In this document: positions 1 through 11,400 of the stretch, piece after piece
How the letters are laid out: each line of letters begins with the position of its first letter
Numbering within the stretch: the stretch's first letter is position 1
Assembly: GCF_002081715.1 (NCBI RefSeq)
Contig: NZ_MUKP01000008.1
Span: 1-64,000, forward strand
From: Nocardia donostiensis
Lineage (GTDB): Bacteria > Actinomycetota > Actinomycetes > Mycobacteriales > Mycobacteriaceae
Length of the DNA: 64,000 nucleotides
Direction of reading: 5' to 3'
The notes under the pieces: model-generated
The model's database searches: none
Told to the model about the DNA's origin: nothing
Seen by the model: only the letters and a program-made list of their open reading frames with translations
Position numbers and translations under genes: made by a program

Positions 1-1
1 A

Positions 2-118
2 CATCCCACGCTCGAATCGCTGCGCTTCGGCCTGGGCAGCAAGCGAAAGAACGACGCAGTCGCGAACCTCATCGACCTGCCGAACGACGGCGACTGGCGG
101 AAGCCGCTGAGTGACTGA
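2..118 (+). CDS. C-terminal end of an unidentified protein (5' cut by window)
   Basis: Frame 2 is open from the first bases and ends at a TGA at 116-118. It gives 38 residues that finish in WRKPLSD. The residues are mixed charged and hydrophobic, as in a soluble protein, and the gene start lies outside the window. The product cannot be named from this tail. It points towards the convergent GNAT-like gene at 354-1327, and about 235 bp without an obvious gene separate the two. Confidence 0.45.
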   Translation, partial: HPTLESLRFGLGSKRKNDAVANLIDLPNDGDWRKPLSD

Positions 119-353
119 CAGGACCGACTCAGCCGCAGTCCCCGCTACTCCCGATCTCGAAGGCAGCCGCCGACCGCACCATCGGTCTCGAGCCGAGATC
201 CGACCGCGGAGAGTTCCCGTCCACCCGTTGTCGCTGGCGAGTTGTGTCAGAAGAGCGTGTCGGTCGGTAGCCGGTGGGGCCAAGCCTGTCAGCGATGTGT
301 CGATACCGGCCGGCCTCGTCGCCCAGGGCAAGTGCACTGATCGTGGTAGCCCT

Positions 354-1327
354 TCACAGAAACTTCACTCCGCGCCATATCACGCCTTTCATCAAGGTTT
401 CGCCGAGTGCGGGATCATGGCCGGTCAGGTCCGCCAATTCCTGCGGAGAGGGATAGTTCTTCACCCGTCCGTTGAACCGCTCCAAGATATCGGATAAGAG
501 CTGTCGGTCGGCTGGGTGGCATTGCATTTCCGCTACGCGTGCTTTGATGGAGTTGACCGTATCACGCAGAAATTGCCGGTCGCGATCGAACTCGAAACCT
601 TGCCGTGCGAACACATAACTACCGTCTTGCACTGCGTGCAGTTCGACGCGGTGAACGCCGCAGCGGCGGTAGTAGTTCTCCATTGCCGTGTTGAACGCCG
701 TCGCGAATCCGGTACGGGTTCGTGTCATCAGCAAGCTGTTGTTGTATGCTACGATTTTCCCTTTCCGATCTTCGTATATTTTCCGTCCAAAGGTTCCTAC
801 GACGTTTTCTTCGTTGTCGTAGACAACGCCCATGTATGTGAATCCGGGACGACCTTTGGCTGCTGATTTTGTGAAATAGTTGGCGTCGGTGATTTTTATT
901 CGAAAGGGTCCGTACTGCTGGTTCAGTCCCGACAGTTGATCGAGTAGTCGGGCATTGTTCGGTGGCATGGCCCGAAGCAGGTCGGTGAGCGGGGGCATCG
1001 ATGACAGATCGGGAATCCTCTGCCTCGGATCGACAGGGCCTCGGCTTGCGCCCGTATCGTCGTTGCGCGGGGAGAAGCGCTGAAGTCGCGTGCCGATACT
1101 GCGGGCAACCTGTCCTGATCGCGGGCGCTGTGGCGGGCTGCGGTACCACGGAGGGCTTCGGTCACGCCCTCTAGCGGCCTGGCATGGACGCGAGCGATAC
1201 CCTTGGTGAGATTCCGTGCCTGTTGCAGCACTTTGCTCCACACCTGGGACCATTCCGACGACAAACTGGCCAACCCTCCCGGAAAAAGTCCCTTTCGAGG
1301 CATTCCACTGGTACGGCCAACTGGCAC
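354..1327 (-). pseudogene. Frameshifted protein with a C-terminal GNAT-like domain
   Basis: The last 210 or so codons form a convincing protein: a leucine-rich linker, then about 100 residues that read like a GNAT acyltransferase core. In that core the strand GTFGRKIYEDRKGKIVAY is followed by a helix and the segment VHRVELHAVQDGSYVFARQGFEF, which fits the usual 'A...Y.k.GF' end of the fold. A plausible N-terminus, with WSQVWSKVLQQARNLTKG, lies in a different frame around 1150-1300, so a frameshift near 1.1 kb seems to separate the halves. Within the GNAT part the frame is clean. Known: such domains occur in toxins and modifying enzymes. Inference: a decayed or sequencing-broken gene. No substrate can be named. 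It lies just downstream of the peptide synthetase on the same strand. Confidence 0.45.
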
Positions 1328-1561
1328 GACGAGTTGGTGCTCCGGGTCTTATTTCGTAGTCGACACTCACGTGTAACCGAGGTGTGAACCGGTTGTGGGG
1401 CGCCGTGTCAGGTTCGCCATCGGAGAATGTACCGTAAGTTGCCGCTGTGTGGCGGAGCGAGTACTACCGGCTGTCGTTCCCCGCGCTACTTCGGGCATCG
1501 ACTCCTTCTCGGCGTTGCCGGGTGCAGGGGTTGAAGAGACCGTACGGACACTCGGGCATGG

Positions 1562-4500
1562 TCATTGTTCCAGTCGGGTGTTCAGAATACGGGCGATCCG
1601 GGCGATCACCGTCGGCTCGGTCATTGCCAGATGAGTTGTATCGATATCGAAGTTCGAAATCTGTCCGCGGACATGGGGCGCCCAGCCCGGGTGCCCTATC
1701 GCGTCGGATCGCCTTTCGCTGGTTGCGGTGAAGTACAACATGTCGCTGTCCAGGACCGGGGGTTGCCAGGAGCTGGCGGCTCGGATCGACAGGTTGTAAG
1801 CGTCGGTCATGCGTTCGATCGTTGCGGCGTCGATATCGATGCTGCCGCCCAGTCGCTGCCGGATCAGGTCGGCGGCTTCCTCGGCCGTCGCATCGGAACT
1901 CACGTAATCGATGCCGATGACCGGACCGAGGTTGCTTATCAGTTCTCCGGCGGTGACGGTGGAGAGGGTTGAGGAGTCGACGCCATCCGCTTCGGAGTCC
2001 AGCAGTGCCAGCAGCGCGATCTGCTCACCGGCGGCACGCATCTCGACGGCGATGGCGTGGGCGATCAGTCCGCCCAGTGACCAGCCGAGTAGATGATATG
2101 GGCCGTGTGGCTGGACTGTTCGGATCTCGTCGAGGTAGCGGGTGGCGATGTCCTGGATCGAAGTGGGGCCGGGGCTTTCGCCGCTGATTTGTGGTGTTTG
2201 CAGGCCATAGATCGGTCGATCGGCGGATAGGTACTCGTCGAGTGGGCGGTAGCACCAGGCCAGGCCTGAGGCAGGGTGGATGCAGAACAGTGGTGGTTGG
2301 TGGCCGCTGGTGCGGATCGGTAACAGGACGTCGAAACCGAGGGCGGCCCGGTCGGTGGTGGTGTGCCCGGTGCGCATGCCTGATTCGATCCGCTTCGCCA
2401 GGTCGGCCGGGCGAGGATCGGAGAGCATCCAGCTGACCGGTACCTCGTAGTCGAGTTCTTTTTTCAACTCGCTCACCACTTGCACCGATCGCAGCGAGTT
2501 ACCGCCCAATGCGTAGAAGTTGTCGTCGGCCCCCACTCGGTCCACGCCGAGTACCTGTCCGAAGGCGCGGGCGACTTCTTCTTCCAGCCACGACGACGGC
2601 TCCCTGAACTCCCCCATCGTGTGCACCGGCTTCGGCAGCCGCGTGCGGTCCAGTTTGCCCGACGCGGTGAGGGGTACGGTGTCGAGCACCATCACTGTGG
2701 TGGGCACCATGTAGTCGGGTAGTTCGGTGGCGGCGTGTGTGAGGACCGCTTCGGTGTCGATGGTGGCGCCTGTGGTGGGGACGAGGTAGGCGACGAGTTG
2801 GTCCCCGGCGCCGGTGGTGTGCACTGCCGCGATCGCGCGGGCGATGGTGTGGTGTTCGGCGAGTACGGCTTCGATTTCGCCGAGTTCGATGCGTAGGCCG
2901 CGCAGTTTCACTTGGAAATCGGTGCGGCCCAGGTATTCCAGTTCACCGGCGCGGTTCCAGCGCGCCACGTCGCCGGTGCGGTACATGCGTTGGCCGTCGG
3001 TGTGGGGGTCGGGTACGAACCGTTCTGCGGTCAGGCCCGGGCGTGCGTGGTAGCCGCGCGCGATCTGGTTGCCCGCCAGGTACAGCTCCCCTGCCACGCC
3101 GGGTGGTACCGGATGCAGTCGGGTGTCGAGTACGTATGCTCGTACGTTCCATACCGGTGTGCCCGTGGGTAGGCTTCCGGCGTCGGTTTCGCTTACCGGG
3201 TGTGCGGTCGCGTGCACGGTGAATTCGGTTGGGCCGTATAGGTTGTGCAGTTCGGTTCCGGGCAGTGCTCGTCGTGCCGCGGCGACCACTTCCGCGCCGA
3301 ACGCTTCGCCGCCTACGAGTAGTGCCCGCAGCGACGCCAGTGTTTCTGCGGGTGCTGTGTTCGCGAACGCTGCCAGCATCGATGGCACGAAGGAGGTGAT
3401 GGTGACTTGGTGGGCGGCGATGGTTTCGGCGAGGTAGGCCGGGTCGGTGTGTCCGTCGGGTCGTGCGATCACCAGTTGCGCGCCTGCTGCCAGGGTTGCG
3501 AATAGTTCCCATACCGAGACGTCGAATGTGGCTGGGGTTTTTTGCAGTACGACGTCCGCCGGTGTGAGTGTGTAGGTTTCGCTGAGCCAGTGCAGTTGGT
3601 TCAGTACGGCGCGGTGCGGTACGGCTACGCCTTTCGGGCGGCCGGTGGATCCGGAGGTGAAGAGTATGTAGGCGAGGTTGTGTGGTTGTAGTGGTGTGAG
3701 TCGTTCGCTGTCGGTGATGGGGGTGTCGTCGAATTCGGTCAATTCCAGCCCGTCGAGGGATGTCAGCACCACCACCGGTGCCGCGGTTGCCAGCATGTAT
3801 TCGATGCGTTCGGCTGGGTGGTCTGGGTCGATCGGCACGTATCCGCCGCCGGCGGCGTGTATTGCATACATTGCGGTGACTTGGTCGAGGGAGCGTCGCA
3901 TCCGCAGTGCTACCAGTGTCTCTGGTCCCACTCCTTGGGTGATCAACCAGCGTGCCAGTCGGTTTACGCGTGAGGCGAACTGGGCGTAGGTCAGTGTTTG
4001 TTCGCCGGATATCACTGCGGGTCGGTGGGCGTGGGTTTGCGCGGAGTGGGTGAACAGTGAGGCGAGTGTTTCGTTCGGGGTGAGTGGGTGTTCGGTGGCG
4101 TTCCACTGGGTCAGGACGGCTTCTCGTTCCGTGGTGTCGAGTAGGTTCACGTCGTGGATCGGTTGTGTGGGGTCGGCTGCTAGGGCGTGGAGCAGCCGCA
4201 GGAGGCGGTTGACGAGGGTGGTGACGGTGGCTTGGTCGAAGAGGTCGGTGGCGTAGGTCACCCCGCCGGTGATGCCTGCCGGGGCGCCGGTGGGGCCGTA
4301 GGTGTCCGATACGGTGATCTGTAGGTCGAACAGTGAGGTCCCGGTGTCGGCTTCGATGGCTGATACCGAGAGTCCGGGCAGTTCGAAGTCGGTTGCGGTG
4401 AGGTTTTGGAATGCCAGCATCACTTGGAACAGGGGGTGGTGTGCGTGGGAGCGCACAGGGTTCAGTTCCTGCACCAGTCGTTCGAACGGTACGTCTGCGT

Positions 4501-5499
4501 GCCCGAATGCGGCTAGGTCGTTGTTTCGTACGTGTTCGAGTAGTTGTGTGAATGTCATTCCTGTGGTCAGTTGTGTCCGTAGCACGAGGGTGTTGACGAA
4601 CATGCCGACCAGGTCGTCGAGTTCGGGTTCGCCGCGTCCGGCGTAGGGTGTGCCGATCGCTATGTCGTCGGTGCCGGCCAGTCGTGCCAGTGTGGCGGCC
4701 AATGCGGCGTGGAAGACCATGAACAGGGTTGTGTTGTGTGTTCGCGCAAGGTGTTCCAGTTGGGTGTGGAGTTCGGCGCTGATGGTGATCGGTACGTTTG
4801 CGCCTGCGTAGGACTGTGTCGGTGGTCGCGGTCGGTCGGTCGGTAGTTCCAGTAATGCCGGTAGGTCCGCCAGCTGGTTTTTCCAGTAGTCGATTTGTGC
4901 GCGCAGCAATGATTCGGGGTCGTGTTCGGTGCCCAGTATCGTGTGCTGCCAGATCGCGTAGTCCGCGTATTGGACTGGGAGTGGTGTCCAGGCTGGTGCT
5001 TCGTCGTGCAGTCGTGCCGTGTATGCGGTTGTCATGTCTCGTGCGAGTGGGCCCAGTGACGATCCGTCGCCGGAGATGTGGTGTATCACCACGGCCAGTA
5101 CCCATTCGTGCTGTTCGAGTTCGAACAGTTGCACTCGGAACGGTATCTCGTCTGTCAGGTCGAATACGGTTGATACGAAGGCTGTTATCGCTGGGGCCAG
5201 TTCCGGTTCGGTGCTGGGGGTTATGGGCATCGGGGGGATTGCGTCGGTGGCGGGAAGAACAATTTGTGCCGGTTCGCCCGCTGTGTGGGGGTAGATGGTT
5301 CGTAGTATTTCGTGTCGGGTCACTACGTCGGTGATCGCTGCGTGTAATGCGTCGAGGTTCAGTTGCCCGGTCAGTCGTATCACGATCGGGATGCTGTAGG
5401 CGGCGGAGTCGGGTTCGAACCGGTTGAGGAACCACATTCGTTGCTGTGCGTAGGACAGCGGGATGTGTTGCGGGCGTGGTTGTGGAGTCAACGCTATCC
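1562..5499 (-). other. NRPS module 5: C(L-type)-A-T-TE
   Basis: The C domain starts [18 protein letters not shown] with HHISGDGSS. The adenylation domain resembles the EntF serine domain around [15 protein letters not shown] and HNLYGPTE. Its pocket reads D-V-W-S-L-G-L-V-H, which suggests a hydroxy amino acid (Ser or Thr), with low certainty. The carrier is LGGNSL. The thioesterase (from about nt 2340 down to 1562) has [22 protein letters not shown] and a late DTTHL that can supply the Ser-Asp-His triad. It is of the EntF kind. Confidence 0.8.
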
Positions 5500-8400
5500 G
5501 GCCGGTGTCGGCGTGTGATTCGGCTCGTGCGGCCAGCTTGGTGACGGTCGGTGCTTCGAAGATCATGGATACCGGGACGTTCGCGTCGAGCGCGGCGCCG
5601 ATGCGTGCGGCTACGCGGGTCGCGACCAGGCTGTTGCCGCCCAGTTCGAAGAAGTCGTCGTCGGCGCCCACGGGGCTGTCGAGGTCGAGTACTTCGGCGA
5701 ATACACCGGCTACGATCTCCTCTACCGGTGATGCTGGTGCTCGGAATTGTTTGGCCTGCAGGATGGGGGCGGGTAGCGCTTTGCGGTCGAGTTTTCCGTT
5801 CGGTGTCAGGGGGATCTGATCGAGGACCATCACTGCGGTGGGCATCATGTATGACGGCAGTGTCTCGGCCAGCGCCGCTGTCAGCTGTGCACCGGTCACT
5901 TGTGTTCCCGTTGTCGGCACCACATACGACACCAGCATGACCGGTCCGGTGCCCTCACGGCGGGGCACTGTCGCGGCGAATGCCACGCCCTCGTGTGTTC
6001 TCAGCGCTGTGTCGATTTCCTCGAGTTCGACCCGGAATCCGCGCACTTTCACCTGGAAGTCGTTGCGTCCCACGAATTCCAGGTCGCCGTTGGTGTTCCA
6101 TCGCACCAGGTCGCCGGTGCGGTACATGCGGTGGCCCGGTTCCCCGTAGGGGCATGCGACGAACCGGGCTGCGTTGGTGTGCGGTTTGTTGAGGTATCCG
6201 CGGGCCAGTCCGGGGCCGGTGAGATACAGTTCTCCGGCTACGCCTACCGGTACCGGTTGCAGCCGGGTGTCCAATACCAGTGCTTGCATTCCCGGTATGG
6301 GGGTGCCGAGCGTCGGCTGCTGCCCTGGTTGTATCGGGTTTGCTGTTGTGGCGATGATGGTGGTTTCGGTGGGGCCGTACCATTCCCGGAATTCTCGGGT
6401 TCCGGCGGTGTCGGTGCCTGCCCACCGGTAGGCCAGGTCGGTGGGGACGTTTTCACCGCCGCACATCACGACCCGCAGGTCGTCGAGCCCTGTCGGATCC
6501 ACTGATGCCAGCGCGGCGGGGGTCACGAAGGCGTGTGTGATGCGCTGTGTGCGGAGGAATTCGGTGAGTTCGTTCCCGCCGTACATTCCGGCTGGTGCTA
6601 TCACCAGGGTGGAGGCGCAGCTGATGGCCAGCAGGATTTCCAGCAGTGATGCGTCGAATGAGGGTGACGCGAAATGCAGCACCCGGGAGGTGTGGTCGAG
6701 GGTGTGTGGGGCGCGCTGTTCTGCCAGGTAGCCGGCGATACCGGAATGGGTGATCACGACGCCTTTGGGTATTCCGGTGGACCCGGAGGTGAAGACCGTA
6801 TAGGCCACGTTGGTGGCCCGCAGCGGTTGCAGCCGCTCCCCCGCGCCGATCGGGTCGGCTGTCAGCGTGTCGATCTGCGCGACCGAAGCCGGGTCGTCGA
6901 GTTCGATCCAGTCCACCGAATCGGGTAGCTGGGTTCGCGCCTGCGATACTGTCACGCCCAGTACGGCAGCGGATTCGGTCACTATCTGCTCGATGCGGGT
7001 TGCGGGATAGCCGGGGTCGACCGGTACGTATCCTGCGCCCGCCTTCATCACCGCCCACCAGGCGACGACCAATTCCAGCGACCGTGCTGCCGCCACCAGT
7101 ACCGGTTTCTCCGGTCCGGCTCCTCGGCGGATCAGGAAACGCGCCAACCGGTTGGACTGTTCGTCCAGCTCCGTGTATGTCAGCTCGGTGTCCCCCGCTA
7201 CCACGGCCACGCCTTCGCTGTTGTCTCGTACGGCTGCAGCGAAGACTTCCGGTAGCAGTCCGGTGGTCTGCGGTGTTCCTGCGGGCTGCTTCCCTACCCG
7301 TGATACCAGCTCCGAGCGTTCGTCCGGGGCCAGCCAGTCGATATCTCCGACCGCTACTGTTGGGTCGTCGGTGATCGCTTCCAGTATTCGTAGCATTCGT
7401 TGGACGAACCCGGCTGCTGTCGCCTCGTCGAACAGGTCCCGCGCGTACATCAGTGTTCCGGTGATGCCTTGGGCTGCGCCGGTGTTGCTGTAGGAGTCGG
7501 TTATCACCAGTTGCAGGTCGAACTGGCACATCCCGGTGTCCACGTCCTCCTGTGTCACCACGATGTCCGGCAGTGTCACGTCCACGGCCGCGAGGTTCTG
7601 GAACGCCAGCGCCACCTGGAACAACGGGTGCTGCGCCGCCGTTCGCTGGGGGTTCAGTTCTTCCACGACCCGCTCGAACGGCACATCGGCATGTTCGAAC
7701 GCTTGCAGGTCTGTCTCCCGTGTCCGCGTCAGCAGGTCGGTGAACGGTTCACCGGTATTCACCGGAGTCCGTAAGGTCAGGGTGTTCACGAACATGCCGA
7801 CCAGGTCGTCCAGGCCTGGCTCGCCTCGCCCTGCGACGGGGGTGCCGATCGTGATGTCTTCGCTGCCGCTCAACCGGTGCAGTAGCACGGCCAGGGCCGT
7901 GTGTATCACCATGAACAGCGAGGAGCCTTGTGATCGCGCCAGCTTCAGGAGCCGCCCGTGTACTTTCGCATCGATGTGCACTGGTACTCGACCGCCTGAC
8001 AGCGACGCTACCGCCGGGCGGATGCGGTCTGCTGGTAGGTCCAGCCGGTCCGGTGTCCCTGCCAGCGTCGAGCGCCAGAATTCCAGTTGCGCGGACATCA
8101 GCGAGGTGGGGTCGTCCGCTGCTCCCAGCACTTGCCGCTGCCACAGTGCGTAATCAGCGTACTGCACTGGCAGGGGCTGCCATACCGGTGCGTGTCCGGC
8201 TACTCGCGCCGCGTACGCCGTCATCACGTCGCGGGCCAGTGGCCCCATGGATTGTCCGTCGCCGGCAATGTGATGGACTACCAGCACCAGCATGTACTGT
8301 TCGGTGCCTTCGGCGTCGGGGCCGAGTTCGAACAATCCCACTCGTATCGGCACCTGCATGGTCACATCGAAACCGGCGCGCACGAATTCACCCACCACGT

Positions 8401-11400
8401 CCTGATCCGAATTCGCCTGCGCTGGTATCGGTTCCGCCGCCACTGCGGGCTCGTCCAGAATCATCTGCTGCGGTGCGCCGGCTGTGTGGGGGTATATCGT
8501 CCGTAGTACCTCGTGTCGTGTGACGACGTCTCTGAGTGCTGCCCCCAGAGCTTCGGTGTTCAGCTGTCCCGACAACCGCAACAGCACCGGGATGTTGTAT
8601 GCAGGCGAGTCGGGTTCGAGCTGGTTGAGGAACCACATCCGCTGCTGTGCCAGGGACAACGGTATAGGCTCGGGGCGCGCTCCCGCTGTCAACGGAATCC
8701 GGCCTCCGCGGCGGAGCGTGCTGGTGAGCTCGGCCAGTTTCGCGACGGTCGGTGCCTCGAATACCGACCGCACCGGCACATGTGCGTCGAGCGCGGCGCC
8801 CACGCGCGCTACCACCAGCGATGCGGTCAGCGAATCGCCGCCGAGGGCGAAGAAGTCGTCGTCGGCTCCCACGCGGTTCACGTCGAGCACCTGCTCGAAT
8901 GCTTCTGCGATCACTGCTTCCAGCCATGTCGAGGGTGCCCTGAACTCGTGGGCAGCGAACACCGGTTCCGGCAGCCGGGTGCGGTCCAGTTTCCCGTTCG
9001 TGGTCAGCGGCACGTCGTCGAGCACTATCACTGCGGCCGGCATCATGTATGCCGGTAGCGCTTCGGCCAGCGCGGCGTTCAGTTCCTCGCCTGTTACGTC
9101 GGTTCCCGCTGCCGGCACCACATACGACACCAGTGTCACCGGCCGTCCGTCGTCGCTTCGAGGCACGGTGACCGCGAAGGCCACCTCTGCGCGTGCCCCC
9201 AGCACGGCGTCGATCTCCCCCAGCTCGACTCGGGTGCCGCGCACTTTCACTTGGAAGTCGTTGCGTCCCACGTATTCCAGGTCGCCGTTGGTGTTCCGTC
9301 GCACCAGGTCGCCGGTGCGGTACATGCGGTGGCCCGGTTCCCCGTAGGGGCATGCGACGAACCGGGCTGCGCTCAAGCCTTTCTTGCCGATATATCCGTC
9401 GGCCAGGCCCGGTCCGAACAGGTACAGTTCGCCTGTGACGCCCGGCGGTACCGGTCGCAGCCAGGTATCGAGGACTGCGGCCGCGACGGGGCCGACCGGT
9501 TTGCCGATGGTGATCGGGGCACCGGGTGTCAGCGCGTTGCTTCCGGTGGCCCAGATCGTGGTTTCGGTCGGCCCGTAGAGGTTGACCATGGTGCGTCCGG
9601 GCGCCCACTGTTCGACCAGTTCCGGCCCGACCGGTTCACCGACCGATGCCAGCATGCGCAGCTCGTCGAGACCGTTCCGTGGGAGGGTCGCCAGCGCCGA
9701 TGGTGTCAGTACGGTGTGTGAAATATGTTCGCGCTGTATCAGTTCGGCCAGGTCGTGGCCGCCGTAGACGTCTGGTGGTGAGATGACCAGTCGGCCGCCC
9801 GAGCCGTGCGCCAGCAGCAGCTCGAACACCGAGGCGTCGAAGCTGGGTGAGGCGACCTGCAGTACCGTCGATGTCGGGTCGGCGCCGAGTATCCGGCGCT
9901 GCGCGGCGACGACATCGGCCAGGCCGCGGTGGTTGACCAGCACACCTTTGGGTGTTCCCGTCGACCCGGACGTGTAGAGGACATACGCTGTCTGATCTTT
10001 CCGGATCGGTGCGCCGCGTTCGGTGTCGGTGATCGGTGTGCCGGGTTCGCGGTCCACTGTGCGGGTGGTGTTCTCGTCGTCGAGGATCAGCCAGTCGACG
10101 CTGTCGGGCAGCTGTGTGCTGAAGGCGGTGATGGTCAGCCCGAGCGAGGCGTGCGAGTCCGACAGCAGGAACGCGATGCGTTCGGGTGGCAGGTTCGGGT
10201 CGATGGGTACGAACGCGGCGCCTGCTTTGGCGGCAGCCCATATCGTGGTGATCGCGTCCAGGGAGCGTGGGAGTGCGGAGGCGATGGTGGTCGCTGTCCG
10301 GCCGGTGCGTCGGAGCAGGACCCGGGCCAGACGGGTGGACCGTTCGTCGAGCTGCCGGTAGGTCATGGTGGTCTCGCCGCAGGTTGCTGCGAGCGCGTCC
10401 GGTTCGGTGGTAGCGGAGGCGGTGAGGATGTCGTGCAGCGTGTCCGGGACTGCATGCTCTTCAGCTGGTGTGGGCCAGGAAGGGCCCGGTTCGTCGTTCA
10501 GTGAGATTTCGCCCAGCCGGGTGGCGGGGTTTCCGGCGATCCGGTTCAGCAACTCGACGAAGCGGTCGAGGATGCGGCGCGCCTGTGGGGTGTCGAATGC
10601 GTCGGTGCGGAAGCGGAGGGTGATGTGCAGTCCTTGGGTCTCGCCGTGCTCGGTGTGCTTCGGTGCGACGACCAGGCTCAGCGGGTACGGGGTGGCGTCG
10701 GCGCCGGTGATGTCATCGACGTGTAGGCCCGCTGTGTCGACGAGTTGTTGCAGTGCCGGGCGGTCGAGGGGGAAGGATTGGAAAGCCAGGGCGGTGTCGA
10801 AGAGTTCGGTGACGCCGAGGCTGCGGTGGATCTCGGGGAGGCCGATGTGGTGGTGGTCGAGCATGCGGGCGTGCTGTGCCTGAATCCTGGTCAGCAACTG
10901 CTGTATCGATAGCGTGGGGTCGAGCTGGGCTCGGACGGGGATCGTGTTCAAGAACATGCCGAGCGTCTGGTCTACCCGCGGTAAATGCGGTGGCCGTCCT
11001 GAGACAGCGGAGCCGAAGATCACTTCGGTGTCCCCGGTCAGTATGCGCAGGTTCAGGGCCCAGGCTGCGGCGACGGCGGTGTTGATGGTGACGGCTGCGT
11101 CCGCGGTCACCTGACGCAGTTGCTCGAAACGTTCCGCAGGCAGCTCGGCGCCGACTTCGGCGGCTGCCGGCGAGCCCGCCGCACCGGCTGTGCGGGCCAC
11201 GCGGGTGGGTGAAGCCACATCGGAGAAAGCGTGCGCCCATGCGGCTTTGGAGGCGGTGAGATCTTGCTGATGCAGCCAGGCCACGTAGTCGCGGTAGGAG
11301 GGGGCAGGCCCGAGGGTGCCGATGTGTGAGGGTGTCCCGTAGTAGTCGAGCAGTTCCCGCATCAGCAGCGGCATCGACCAACCGTCCAGGATCACATGGT

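Noticed and set aside
2943..5435. Long minus-strand frame of 830 codons inside the NRPS gene
   Set aside because: It is Arg/Pro/Thr-rich, lacks any domain and is a shadow of the high-GC synthetase frame, which has full active-site motifs.
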